Notes under the pieces: model-generated
What the model saw: only the letters and a program-made list of their open reading frames with translations
The model's database searches: none
What the model was told of the DNA's origin: nothing
Made by a program: the position numbers and the translations under genes
Shown: piece by piece, positions 47,290 through 55,687 of the stretch
Numbering within the stretch: position 1 is the stretch's first letter
How the letters are laid out: every line of letters starts with the position of its first letter
Assembly: GCF_038443385.1 (NCBI RefSeq)
Contig: NZ_CP151726.1
Coordinates: 4,712,001-4,776,000, forward strand
DNA from: Stieleria varia
Lineage (GTDB): Bacteria > Planctomycetota > Planctomycetia > Pirellulales > Pirellulaceae
Direction of reading: 5' to 3'
DNA length: 64,000 nt

Positions 47290-49341
47290 TTGAAGCAATC
47301 CGACCAGGATCGGTGGACGATCCACGACGCCGCCCGTGAATATGGTATTGATCGCTGGGGAGATGGGTATTTCTCCATCTCCCAGCAAGGCACGGTACAG
47401 GTCTCCCCTGATCGGACGCCAGAATCGACCATTGATCTCAAATCCTTGGTGGATAGCCTCAGCGACCGCGGGCTGCAACTTCCCATCCTGATTCGCTTCA
47501 ACGGGATTCTGCGTGATCGACTGCACTGCCTCAATGATTGCTTTGCCAAAGCCATCGAGGATCACGCCTACGGAAACCGATATCGTTGTGTTTTCCCGAT
47601 CAAGGTGAATCAGCAGCGTGAAGTCGTCCAGCAGATTGCGGCCGAGGGTGCCAAGTTGGGCTTCGGAATCGAAGCCGGCAGCAAACCCGAGCTGCTCGCC
47701 GCCGTCGCGATGAGCGACCCATCCGTTCCGATTGTCTGCAACGGATTCAAAGACGAAGAGTTCATTCGTCTGGCGATGATGGCTCAACGGCTCGGTCGAA
47801 CCGTGCTGCCGGTGATCGAGAAAGCGTCCGAGTTGGACTTGATCCTCCGCGTGGCATCGGAGGTCGGCGTGCGTCCGACCTTCGGCATGCGGGTCAAACT
47901 CGCCACTCGCGGAACCGGACGATGGCAAGCCAGCGGGGGCTATCGCAGCAAGTTCGGCCTGACCGTTGCCGAAATCCTGTTCGCTCTCGACCGACTGATT
48001 GCGATGGACTTGGCCGACTGTTTCCAACTGCTGCACTTCCACGTCGGCAGCCAAATCGGAAACATCCGTCAACTCAAAGCCGCGATCTTGGAAGCCGCCC
48101 GGATCTACGTCGACTTGAAACGACGTGGAGCAGGAATGGGCTACCTCGACGTCGGCGGTGGTCTCGGAGTTGATTACGACGGAACTCGAACCGACACCGA
48201 TTCGAGCATGAACTACAGCATCCAAGAGTACGCCAACGACGTCGTGTATCACATTCAAAGCGTGTGTGACGAAGCCGAGGTGCCGCACCCGCAACTGATC
48301 TCCGAAAGCGGTCGTGCGATCACGGCTCAACACAGCGTCCTGATCATGGACACATTGGGCGTGACCTCACAAGGAACGCCGTTTCACAACGCGCCCGGAA
48401 CGGCGCTGATTCCGTCCGAACCCGGCAGCGACCCCAAGACCGGTGATCCGCAAAGCGACTCGATCCCGGAGGAATTCGAACAACCGGTTCACGACCTTTG
48501 GTTTGCCTACAAGAACTTGACCGAAGCCAACGTGATGGAGTCGTTCCACGACGCACAAGTTTCATTGGACCTCTGCATGAATCTGTTCAGCGGCGGTTAC
48601 TTGCCATTGGAACAGCGTGTCGCTGCGGAAAACCTGTATTTCGCGCTTTGCCACCGAATTCGCGACATGTCAGAGAAAAGCGACGGCATCTCATCGGAGC
48701 TGAAGCATCTGGATCGCTTGCTGTCCGATATCTATTTCGTGAATTTTTCGCTCTTCCAATCAATGCCCGACGCGTGGGCGATCGATCAGTTGTTCCCCAT
48801 CATGCCGATCCACCGGCTGGACGAAGCTCCCACGAGGAACGCGGTCCTGGGCGATATCACTTGCGATAGTGACGGCAAAGTCGACTCGTTTGTCTGCGAG
48901 GAAGGACGCGGCAAGACGCTGAAGCTGCATTCGCTGCAATCCGGCAAGCCGTATCAAATGGCGGTGTTCATGGTCGGTGCCTACCAAGAGATCCTGGGCG
49001 ATCTGCACAACTTGTTCGGTGACACCCACGCGGTTCACGTGGACTGCCAAAACGGGGAAGTCAAAGTGAAATCGATCGTGAAAGGCGACACGATTTCTGA
49101 AGTCCTCAGTTATGTCCAATACGACGACCGCGAGCTGATCGAAAACATCCAAGGATCGGTGGAGGACGCGATTTCAGACAAGTTGATCAACAACCAACAA
49201 GCAGGCCAGACGATCCGTGCGTTCGAAAAAGCGCTCGCCGGTTACACTTACCTCAACCACAGTACCAACGGCGCCGCGACATCTGAACTGACATTCCCAG
49301 ACCGAGTCGATACAGATCAAGATGCCACCGTCAGACGCTAA
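47290..49341 (+). CDS. speA: Biosynthetic arginine decarboxylase
   Basis: 683 aa, near the usual length (~630-660). Alanine-racemase-fold PLP domain first: Lys105 in FPIKVNQQREVV holds PLP; QASGGYRSKFGL, LHFHVGSQIGN and YLDVGGGLGVDYDG are family motifs. The second beta-domain carries MNLFSGGYLPLEQR and ITCDSDGKVDSFV (catalytic Cys-containing motif CDSDG). Converts arginine to agmatine, first step to putrescine. Start is TTG at 47290. It is longer than usual at both ends; the last ~40 residues appear unconserved. No speB is adjacent. MITE copy 3 begins 3 bp after its stop. Confidence 0.93.
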   Translation: MKQSDQDRWTIHDAAREYGIDRWGDGYFSISQQGTVQVSPDRTPESTIDLKSLVDSLSDRGLQLPILIRFNGILRDRLHCLNDCFAKAIEDHAYGNRYRCVFPIKVNQQREVVQQIAAEGAKLGFGIEAGSKPELLAAVAMSDPSVPIVCNGFKDEEFIRLAMMAQRLGRTVLPVIEKASELDLILRVASEVGVRPTFGMRVKLATRGTGRWQASGGYRSKFGLTVAEILFALDRLIAMDLADCFQLLHFHVGSQIGNIRQLKAAILEAARIYVDLKRRGAGMGYLDVGGGLGVDYDGTRTDTDSSMNYSIQEYANDVVYHIQSVCDEAEVPHPQLISESGRAITAQHSVLIMDTLGVTSQGTPFHNAPGTALIPSEPGSDPKTGDPQSDSIPEEFEQPVHDLWFAYKNLTEANVMESFHDAQVSLDLCMNLFSGGYLPLEQRVAAENLYFALCHRIRDMSEKSDGISSELKHLDRLLSDIYFVNFSLFQSMPDAWAIDQLFPIMPIHRLDEAPTRNAVLGDITCDSDGKVDSFVCEEGRGKTLKLHSLQSGKPYQMAVFMVGAYQEILGDLHNLFGDTHAVHVDCQNGEVKVKSIVKGDTISEVLSYVQYDDRELIENIQGSVEDAISDKLINNQQAGQTIRAFEKALAGYTYLNHSTNGAATSELTFPDRVDTDQDATVRR

Positions 49342-49344
49342 TCC

Positions 49345-49720
49345 TGGACTGATCAAGATTTGGGATTGACATTGTTTTTTCAGTCCATGTTTTCGTTCCA
49401 TGCATCGCAATCAAAGTGAGCCTCAGACGCTAGCCGTGGGCCGGCACCACAATACGCCTCAGGCCCACGGCTAGCGCCTGAGGCTCACTGGGGGTTGTCG
49501 AACGACAATTGTCGCTCGACTTTCCAAGTCGATAGCGTGCGCCGTCAAACGTTTTGCCATCGCCAAACGCTCGCTTGCGCAGACAGGCCCCCTCCCTCGC
49601 ATTCGCCTAAAGGGCTCTGCTCGACCTCCCCCAAGTTCCTTGAGGGAGGTGACCGTGGACAAGAAATGGCTCAAGACCAATGCCGAAACATCACGTCGAC
49701 GCCGTTTTTGAACAGCCCAG
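49345..49720. mobile_element. Composite: MITE family A copy 3 with a family B element nested in it
   Basis: Left part (49345-49494): degenerate A terminus GGACTGATCAAGATTTGG, then TTGACATTGTTTTTTCAGTC and the A palindrome. Then 49495-49654 is a family B element truncated at its right end (AACGACAATTGTCGCTCGAC through GACCTCCCCCAAGTTCC). The right A terminus TTTTTGAACAGCCCAG follows at 49705-49720. Family B thus inserted into, or recombined with, an A element. Begins 3 bp after the speA stop. Confidence 0.7.
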
Positions 49721-49738
49721 TGGGCCGATGATTTAGTC

Positions 49739-49798
49739 GTAGGTTGGCCACTTTTGGCCGACACTCAATACACAGACGGTCAAGAGTGCCCATCCTCC
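49739..49798. repeat. Family E hairpin, second copy
   Basis: Shares CAAGAGTGCCCATCCT, CAGTCAT and GTAGGT-x-GG-x-CACT with the element at 30644-30697. Follows the composite element directly. Confidence 0.5.
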
Positions 49799-49857
49799 AG
49801 TCATCAAATCCCCAACGCGTACTAAATCAACGAACCGTTTGGGATTCGGATACCAGA

Positions 49858-50718
49858 TCAGGAGTCGTTTGACTCGCTGGAGACGGATTCGCTTTCGGGA
49901 ACCTTGCGTTCTTCAGCCAACCGGGTTGCTTCGGCTGCTACCGCCACGGCGGTACGCAGTTCGAGAGGCGAGAAGAACGGAATGTTGCCGGTGTACTTGC
50001 TTTCCACGCGATTCTTTTCCGCCAGTTTTTCCCACGACAGGTTGTCGGTGAAGTGCCACGTTGCGGCTTGCGCGGTGTTTTGAGTCACTTGGCGATTTCC
50101 CAAGGCTTCGCAGATCACGTGCACACGGGCGTCCTTGGTGAACTGGTCCAGAGGAACGATCTTGTATGCCATCTTTGGGTTCGGGTCCGGCTTGCCATGC
50201 TCCAGGCAAACGGTTTGCACGGCGATTTTTTGTTGACGTTCGGGACCGACACGCATCATGCCGCCGCCCATGCCGCCCATTCCACCACCGCCCATGCCGC
50301 CCATGCCGCCGCCGCCCATGCCGCCGCCCATGGATTGACCACCGCCGCCGCCCATGCCGCCCATTCCGCCGCCGCCCATGCCTCCCATGCCGCCACCACC
50401 CATACCACCCATGCCGCCGCCACCAAACTGTGCGTCGATGGGAACACCGGCAAAGCGAGCGGGGAGCTGAATGTTCAGCGGTTTGTCGGTCAGGTTGCGA
50501 ACCAAGACGTTGGCTGCCGTCGCATTCATCGGGATGAACTTGACATCGATTTGACCAGCGTCGATCGCCGCAAACATTTCTGCTTGCTCGGCATTTTCAT
50601 CGCGTCGGCTATCAGCGGCGTCGGATGATGGGGCAAACAGAGCGCCGATTGACAGAGCGGCGATGCCGCACAAGAAGCAGCGTCGGAGATTCAGTTGGGG
50701 GAGTTGGGACACGTTCAC
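49858..50718 (-). CDS. Secreted Gly/Met-rich repeat protein
   Basis: 286 aa. Signal peptide (about 13-34, ending SSDA), then an Ile/Asn-rich domain that opens with DAGQIDVKFIPMNATAANVL and includes NIQLPARFAGVPID. Residues about 98-155 are a low-complexity array of GGMGGGGMGGM-type units, followed by an ordered C-terminal part (IAVQTVCLEHGKPDPNPKMA, with one Cys) and an acidic tail. Function unknown. The lineage has many such proteins; the Met-rich array could bind metal, but that is speculation. Isolated gene. Confidence 0.72.
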   Translation of the reverse strand: MNVSQLPQLNLRRCFLCGIAALSIGALFAPSSDAADSRRDENAEQAEMFAAIDAGQIDVKFIPMNATAANVLVRNLTDKPLNIQLPARFAGVPIDAQFGGGGMGGMGGGGMGGMGGGGMGGMGGGGGQSMGGGMGGGGMGGMGGGGMGGMGGGMMRVGPERQQKIAVQTVCLEHGKPDPNPKMAYKIVPLDQFTKDARVHVICEALGNRQVTQNTAQAATWHFTDNLSWEKLAEKNRVESKYTGNIPFFSPLELRTAVAVAAEATRLAEERKVPESESVSSESNDS

Positions 50719-51132
50719 GTTCCTTTTCGTGGGTTCGCCTCGCAGCGGACAAGTGCATTTGCGAGATCAGCAGGTGATGCGTTGAACTGCATCAGATGAA
50801 TCGTCATCAACGCGATTCATCCGTCAGTTCTGACCAGTGTTGACAGAGCCATTGTTGACAGAGGAGGCGTAGAGAGTTGGTCCGCCCAACCGGATGCCAG
50901 TCGCGCTCGAAAGCGGGACCAGACCGATTCCCCAGGGGGCAACTGCTCAATCTGTCAACACCCTCATCATACTTCCCCCATAGCCTGGCACCAAGCGGAA
51001 AGCATCGAGCAGAAGCCACGTTTCGGCAGAATCCGGAAGCCCGATTTCGACGCATTTTGCCGAAAATGAGGTGTTTTCGATCCCCAGTGGGCCGTTTCCG
51101 GCCCGATTTCGCCGTTTGGCTCGATTTGGACA
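50719..51132. other. Intergenic region without a recognised gene
   Basis: About 414 bp. The open frame 50807-51262 (minus) has no signal of coding and runs into the palindromic element at 51133. A segment near 51010-51120 (CATTTTGCCGAAAATGAGG) is AT-poor but structureless. Nothing else identified. Confidence 0.4.
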
Positions 51133-51265
51133 CTAGTGCATCGTCCAGTCTTAGAACGTGGGTTCGGTAGATGAGCCGTTTTGGCGTTAGCCACGGTTTT
51201 CGTGACACAACCGTGGCTATCGCCAAAACGGCTAACCCCAAAATCAAGACCGGACGATGCACTAG
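51133..51265. mobile_element. MITE-like family D element overlapping the slyX stop codon
   Basis: 133 bp with 20-bp terminal inverted repeats: left CTAGTGCATCGTCCAGTCTT, right arm its complement with one mismatch. Inner second stem GCCGTTTTGGCGTTAGCCAC / GTGGCTATCGCCAAAACGGC with a loop that includes CGTGACACAA. The right terminus (...GCACTAG) contains the TAG stop of slyX (51262-51264, read on minus). Non-coding; only copy in the window. Confidence 0.75.
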
Positions 51266-51486
51266 TAGTGCGGCGGTTTTTCGCTCAGCGGGTCGGATTC
51301 CTCACCGCCGTCTTTGTTTTTGAGGCGATCCACGGTATCCAGCAACTTTTTGAGCTGCCGGACCATGCGATCCTGGATCTTGCCCTGCTCCGTCAACACC
51401 TCATCCAACTGGTCGCAGTGGTGCTGCAAATGGGCCAATTGGATCTCCAATTCGGTGATCCGAGACTCCGGGGATTTTTGGGTCAT
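51262..51486 (-). CDS. slyX: SlyX family protein
   Basis: 74 aa from the ATG at 51486, which overlaps the stop of the upstream TIM-barrel gene (ATGA). Heptad-like helical sequence ITELEIQLAHLQHHCDQLDE then VLTEQGKIQDRMVRQLKKLL and the characteristic C-terminal PPHY. SlyX is a small coiled-coil protein of unknown function. The longer frame reaching 51549 is not needed. Its stop codon lies inside the family D element. Confidence 0.85.
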   Translation of the reverse strand: MTQKSPESRITELEIQLAHLQHHCDQLDEVLTEQGKIQDRMVRQLKKLLDTVDRLKNKDGGEESDPLSEKPPHY

Positions 51487-52484
51487 CCTTTGATGTCCGC
51501 AAAGGTTCTCAGGGAGTAGGGGATTTGCACGTAATCGAGCACACGGCACAGTCCGCGGAGCGCAACGCCGAAACCATCGGGGCCGCTGAAGCCGCCGAAC
51601 TGACCGCCGCCTTTGACGTGCGGCTCCATGTCGATGAACACGCCATCGGCGCCGCGTGCCGTCATGCGGGCGTGCACTTCGGGCAAGTAATCCCTTAGGT
51701 CCCTCAAGATGGCTTCGTGCCCACTGTCACCCATGTCGGCCGGTACGAAATTCGCCAAGCTGGCTTCGTCCACATGCTCAATACGACCGGTGGGCGACGG
51801 ATCATGGTAATCCTTGATGTGCAGCCATCCCAAGCTGGGTTTCATCGCGACGTACTGGGCAAAGGTTTCGTCGGCCGTGAATCCTTGCGTGACGATATTG
51901 CCACCGTCAAAGATCGTCAGCATCGCTGGGTGGTTCACTTTTTCCGCGATCACTTTGAGCAAATCACCGGTTTGTCCGACCAAGTTGGCTTCGACCTCCA
52001 GACCGAATGTCAAACCTCGTTTATCGCAGATTTCGGCGATTTGTCCCAACTGATCGGCAACTTGGTCGACGTGATCTGCGGGGTCAGTGCCCTTGGGATG
52101 GTAGAACGCAAAGCCGCGAATCAATTTTGCCCCGAAAGCTTCAGCGCGATCGCAAGCTGTCGCGACGTCTTCGGCCAAGTACTGCTTGAACGGAACGAAC
52201 TTGTTGCTCGTTCCGTCGTCGACGTCTTGCAGCTTGACCTTGCCGATCGGCGATCCAATGCTGCTGACCTTTAGCCCGTAGTCGCCTTGCATTTTGACCA
52301 GGTGTTGGATTTCCGGATCGGACAACGCCATCACGTTCTTGATGCCTTCGCCGGCGTCGATGAATCGGATCGAGTAGTACCGTAGACCGACGGCCGCAAA
52401 AGCCGAGTACTGCTGAACGGCCAGTTTCTCGTTGGCTGCTTCGTCGGCAAATCCACTGAGCAAGACGGGGGGCGTGTTAGACAT
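51483..52484 (-). CDS. TIM-barrel sugar phosphate isomerase/epimerase
   Basis: 333 aa from the ATG at 52484 (MSNTPPVLLSGFADEAAN; the longer frame to 52625 was not used). Xylose isomerase-like TIM-barrel: the active-site Glu and His are suggested by GLTFGLEVEANLVG, TIFDGGNIVTQGFT and GWLHIKDYHDP, with metal ligands in the DGG and HIKDYH segments. No substrate can be assigned; the family is broad (hydroxypyruvate isomerase, inosose, sugar epimerases). Overlaps slyX by ATGA. Confidence 0.8.
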   Translation of the reverse strand: MSNTPPVLLSGFADEAANEKLAVQQYSAFAAVGLRYYSIRFIDAGEGIKNVMALSDPEIQHLVKMQGDYGLKVSSIGSPIGKVKLQDVDDGTSNKFVPFKQYLAEDVATACDRAEAFGAKLIRGFAFYHPKGTDPADHVDQVADQLGQIAEICDKRGLTFGLEVEANLVGQTGDLLKVIAEKVNHPAMLTIFDGGNIVTQGFTADETFAQYVAMKPSLGWLHIKDYHDPSPTGRIEHVDEASLANFVPADMGDSGHEAILRDLRDYLPEVHARMTARGADGVFIDMEPHVKGGGQFGGFSGPDGFGVALRGLCRVLDYVQIPYSLRTFADIKG

Positions 52485-52567
52485 GTCGGGAAAATCTGTT
52501 TTCGGCGAAAGAAGTAGGGAATGAAGTACGACCGGGGTGTTGTACGACCGGGTGCTGATCGGCTCGA

Positions 52568-52930
52568 TCAATCCTCGGGATACTGGACGATGATATTGCT
52601 GTGCAGCCCGCCACGGGGCGTCCACTGGCTTTCCACCGTCACTTGCCTTGGCTTCACAACGGCGACGAAGTCATCCATGATGCGGTTGGTCACCGCTTCG
52701 TAGAAGATCCCTTCGTTGCGGAACAGCTGCAGATACATTTTCAGGCTCTTGAGCTCGACGCAGACTTTGTCGGGCACATAGGTGAAAATGATTTTTCCGT
52801 AGTCCGGTTGGCCCGTCTTGGGGCAGACCGACGTGAATTCCGGACAGTGGTGTTGGATGGTAAAATTTCGTGCCGGGCTGGGATTGTCAAAGACTTCCAG
52901 CGTCTCGCGGAAATGACTGTTGTCGCTCAA
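52568..52930 (-). CDS. queF: NADPH-dependent 7-cyano-7-deazaguanine reductase (QueF)
   Basis: 120 aa with the TTG at 52930 as start, because AAGGAG lies nine bases upstream; the GTG at 52966 would add 12 residues without such a site. Short, unimodular QueF type. Catalytic Cys36 in [14 protein letters not shown] and Asp43 are intact; NADPH-binding region [19 protein letters not shown] is present. Reduces preQ0 to preQ1 in queuosine synthesis. Divergent from queE (52996), which shares the pathway. Confidence 0.92.
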   Translation of the reverse strand: MSDNSHFRETLEVFDNPSPARNFTIQHHCPEFTSVCPKTGQPDYGKIIFTYVPDKVCVELKSLKMYLQLFRNEGIFYEAVTNRIMDDFVAVVKPRQVTVESQWTPRGGLHSNIIVQYPED

Positions 52931-52995
52931 TTTTGAATTCTCCTTTTGATCAGACCGGATTCTCACATACGTCGCCCCGCGCGACCAGGGGGACG

Positions 52996-53682
52996 GTGCG
53001 CGTTGCGGAAACCTTCACCAGCCGTCAAGGCGAAGGCAAATTGACGGGCGTGGAGAGTTTTTTCGTGCGGACCAGCGGCTGCAATCTGCGATGCTGGTTT
53101 TGCGACACACCCTATGCATCGTGGAATCCCGTCGGCGAGTCTCACTCCATCGACTCACTCGTGCAACAAGCAGTCCAGTCCGGATGTCGCCACGTGGTCC
53201 TGACCGGTGGCGAACCGTTGCTGCCCGAGTCCTGCGTCGCCTTGACTCAGCAATTCGCCGCCACCGGACTCCACCTGACCGTGGAAACGGCGGGAACGAT
53301 TTTTCGCGACATCGCCTATGATCTGCTGTCGCTGAGCCCCAAACTGGCCGCCAGTGTTCCCGACGCGTCCGATCATCCACGCTGGAATGAACTGCATGAA
53401 CGAAGAAGGATGCCGATCGACACGATGCGACGATTGATCGAGGTGTCCAAAGCGTTCCAAGTGAAATTTGTGGTGGACTCGCGGGATGAGTTTGACGAAG
53501 TCGATGAGGTCGTGCGTTTGTTGCAAGTCGAACCGGACGATGTCTGGATCATGCCCCAAGGCAGCACGAACGAATCGCTCGATGCCGCGGCGAGTTGGCT
53601 CACCCCGTGGGCTCATTCGCAAGGCTATCGCTATTGCGACCGAATGCAGATTCGCTGGTACGGCAACCGCCGTGGCACTTAG
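52996..53682 (+). CDS. queE: 7-carboxy-7-deazaguanine synthase (QueE), radical SAM
   Basis: 228 aa from the GTG at 52996, preceded by AGGGGG. N-terminus reads (M)[17 protein letters not shown], the conserved QueE opening; radical SAM cluster C-x3-C-x2-C in [16 protein letters not shown] in LTGGEPLL. The C-terminal half is short as expected. Converts 6-carboxytetrahydropterin to CDG. The 3' end (coding WYGNRRGT and stop) is copied twice more downstream as a 32-bp tandem repeat. Confidence 0.9.
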   Translation: MRVAETFTSRQGEGKLTGVESFFVRTSGCNLRCWFCDTPYASWNPVGESHSIDSLVQQAVQSGCRHVVLTGGEPLLPESCVALTQQFAATGLHLTVETAGTIFRDIAYDLLSLSPKLAASVPDASDHPRWNELHERRRMPIDTMRRLIEVSKAFQVKFVVDSRDEFDEVDEVVRLLQVEPDDVWIMPQGSTNESLDAAASWLTPWAHSQGYRYCDRMQIRWYGNRRGT

Positions 53683-53756
53683 TGTTTTGGTACGGCAACC
53701 GCCGTGGCACTTAGTGTTTTGGTACGGCAACCGCCGTGGCACTTAGTGTTTTGGTA
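53657..53756. repeat. 32-bp tandem repeat duplicating the 3' end of queE
   Basis: Three units start at 53657, 53689 and 53721 (GGTACGGCAACCGCCGTGGC...TTAGTGTTTT). The first encodes the QueE C-terminus and stop; the later ones are non-coding copies. An internal palindrome (GGCAACCGCCGTGGC) may favour slippage. A further family, the 20-bp AATGGGATTC motif, follows at 53771. Confidence 0.85.
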
Positions 53757-53770
53757 TTCGCCTTTCCGGT

Positions 53771-53890
53771 AATGGGATTCGCCAGAATTCCTTGAGCCTG
53801 TTGGCCGGCTGGTGCAACAGGGAGAGGTGCGCGCGAGCGGCTGAAGCCTGGACTCCAACTGCTACTCGTAATGGGATTCGCCAGAATTCC
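53771..53890. repeat. Two copies of the dispersed 20-bp motif
   Basis: AATGGGATTCGCCAGAATTC at 53771 and 53870, direct orientation, 99 bp apart. Same motif as 28157/28197 and, inverted, 60585. Lies between queE and the CPBP protease gene. Confidence 0.75.
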
Positions 53891-53997
53891 CTCTTGCATG
53901 CGTTTCCTGACGAAATACCAATCCTCCTCGGCCGTTTCCCGACGACAAAAGCTGCTAAACTCTGTTTACCTTCGCCACCCCTCACCACAAAGGAGCC

Positions 53998-54663
53998 ATG
54001 TTGGATTTCGACGATCACGAAAAGAACGCCCCCCATGATCCGACGACGGTTTTTCTGTGGGCGACCACGTTTGAGATCGGTCTGGGTTTGATCGCACTGA
54101 TCGTCGGCTGGATCATTGGCCCCGATGCGAGAGAGTTGCTGCCACAGTTGAGCAACGATTCCGTGGGTTTGCTGCTTTGGCAAATTCTGATCGGATGCGC
54201 CGCCTCCCTACCCATGGTCGCTCTCGTCGCTTTGCTGTTGCGACTGCCATTCGAGCCGATTCGTGAAATCACTCGGTTATCCGAAGACGACACGATGAAG
54301 GCCTTGCTACGCCTGACTCCCATCGAACTGATCGTCATCAGTGCTTGTGCCGGCGTGGGCGAAGAACTCTTGTTTCGCGGTTGGTTGCTGCCGTTCCTTG
54401 CCGGTGGCAGCAACGTATTGGAACAGCCGACGATCGCCATTGGTGCGTCCATCATCGGATCATCGATCCTGTTCGGATTGGTTCACCCCATCACCAAACT
54501 GTACGTGGTGCTCGCCGGATTTATGGGTGTGTACTTTGCATTCCTGATGCTGGCAACAGGCAGCCTGTTGATCCCGATCGCAACGCATGCCTGTTACGAC
54601 GCGATCCAACTGCTGATCGCATCACGACAATCCCGCCAACAGCCCAGCCAGATAAAACGCTAG
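53998..54663 (+). CDS. CPBP-family intramembrane metalloprotease
   Basis: 221 aa. Five or six hydrophobic segments. The CPBP (CAAX-type, ABI) motifs are intact: Glu122-Glu123 and Arg127 in GVGEELLFRGWL, His in FGLVHPITK, and the last His in ATHACYDAIQLL. Predicted membrane endopeptidase with a Glu/His active site; substrate unknown (in other bacteria self-immunity to bacteriocins or CAAX-like processing). Lies about 270 bp before another metalloprotease gene. Confidence 0.88.
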   Translation: MLDFDDHEKNAPHDPTTVFLWATTFEIGLGLIALIVGWIIGPDARELLPQLSNDSVGLLLWQILIGCAASLPMVALVALLLRLPFEPIREITRLSEDDTMKALLRLTPIELIVISACAGVGEELLFRGWLLPFLAGGSNVLEQPTIAIGASIIGSSILFGLVHPITKLYVVLAGFMGVYFAFLMLATGSLLIPIATHACYDAIQLLIASRQSRQQPSQIKR

Positions 54664-54936
54664 ACACTGTTCAACAATCGTTCCGCATCGAAAGATTGTT
54701 TTTCATAACCCGACGCGTAAGCGAGGGATCTACCTCTGACGACGGTCCATCGATCGCCCCAAAAAACGCGGAATTGCGACCGCTGCACCAATTTTGGTCT
54801 AAAAATTGCATTCACGTGGTCAGCCGCACGCCGCAACTGCCAAGTTTTACGGTGCGGGAACGAATCAACACCCAGTCCGTCCGAATCCAAACTGAGCACC
54901 CACGCTCAAGTCATCAGACATACAAACGAGATAACG
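54664..54936. other. Intergenic region with a planctomycete-type repeat word
   Basis: Contains TTCATAACCCGACGCGTAAG near 54705, a word I remember as common in planctomycete intergenic DNA, and GCGAGGGAT. No gene seen. The frame 54345-55433 is a shadow of the genes on either side. Confidence 0.4.
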
Positions 54937-55614
54937 ATGTTTTTCGACCCATGGTACTTTCTGTTCATCATTCCTCCGTTGCTGCTGGGGCTGTTTGCTC
55001 AGTACCGAGTGAAGAGTACGTTTGCTGCGATGAGCCAAGTGCCGGCGCGGATGAGCGGAGCGCAAGCCGCACGCCGGATGCTGGATTCGGGTGGATTGCA
55101 CAGCGTCGGCATCGAACAAGTCCCCGGGCACTTGAGCGATCACTACGACCCTCGGTCGAAGGTATTGCGATTGAGTCCAGATGTTTACAACGGTCGCTCG
55201 ATGGCAGCCCTGGGCGTGGCGTGCCACGAAGCCGGGCATGCGTTCCAAGATGCCAAACAGTACGCGCCGCTTGTGATCCGAAACCTTGCGGTCCCTGCAG
55301 CGAACTTCGGCGGCGGTTTCGGCGGAACGATGGCGCTGTTGGGTCTGATGTTTCATCTCAAGCCGCTGTTGCTGATCGGCATCATCCTGTTCGCCTGCGT
55401 CGTGTTCTTTCAAGTCGTGAACTTGCCCGTTGAGTTCGACGCCAGCGCGCGTGCTCGCCGCCAGCTGACCGAGTTGGGCTTGATCGCGGACCGCGAAGAA
55501 CAGTACGTGGCCAAGGTGCTCAATGCGGCCGCGTTGACGTACGTTGCGGGGACCTTGCAAGCCATCATGACGCTGGCGTACTACGTGTTCCGCTACATGG
55601 GTGACCGCCGCTGA
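54937..55614 (+). CDS. Membrane zinc metallopeptidase (YugP/DUF neutral zinc type)
   Basis: 225 aa. First helix at 5-22 (WYFLFIIPPLLLGLFAQY), then VPARMSGAQAARRMLDSGGL and the HEAGH zinc motif at 97-101 (GVACHEAGHAFQ), further helices at 125-165, and NLPVEFDASARARRQL, a segment typical of the neutral zinc metallopeptidase family (YugP). The peptidase is anchored and may act on membrane proteins; substrate unknown. Confidence 0.88.
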   Translation: MFFDPWYFLFIIPPLLLGLFAQYRVKSTFAAMSQVPARMSGAQAARRMLDSGGLHSVGIEQVPGHLSDHYDPRSKVLRLSPDVYNGRSMAALGVACHEAGHAFQDAKQYAPLVIRNLAVPAANFGGGFGGTMALLGLMFHLKPLLLIGIILFACVVFFQVVNLPVEFDASARARRQLTELGLIADREEQYVAKVLNAAALTYVAGTLQAIMTLAYYVFRYMGDRR

Positions 55615-55687
55615 TCGACTGACGCAGCGGCGAGTGCCGGTCAAGCCGTCTTAAGTCAATGATTGGGGATGGCGAAACGCTTGACGT

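Noticed and set aside
50807-51262. Minus-strand frame of 151 codons
   Set aside because: Starts inside the family D element and has no coding signal or recognisable domain.
52931-52995. preQ1 riboswitch in the queF/queE gap
   Set aside because: I see no H-type pseudoknot-like sequence in the 65 bp; a model search would decide.
54345-55433. Plus-strand frame of 362 codons across two metalloprotease genes
   Set aside because: Overlaps the CPBP and zinc metallopeptidase genes in another frame; Arg/Pro/Ser-rich shadow composition.
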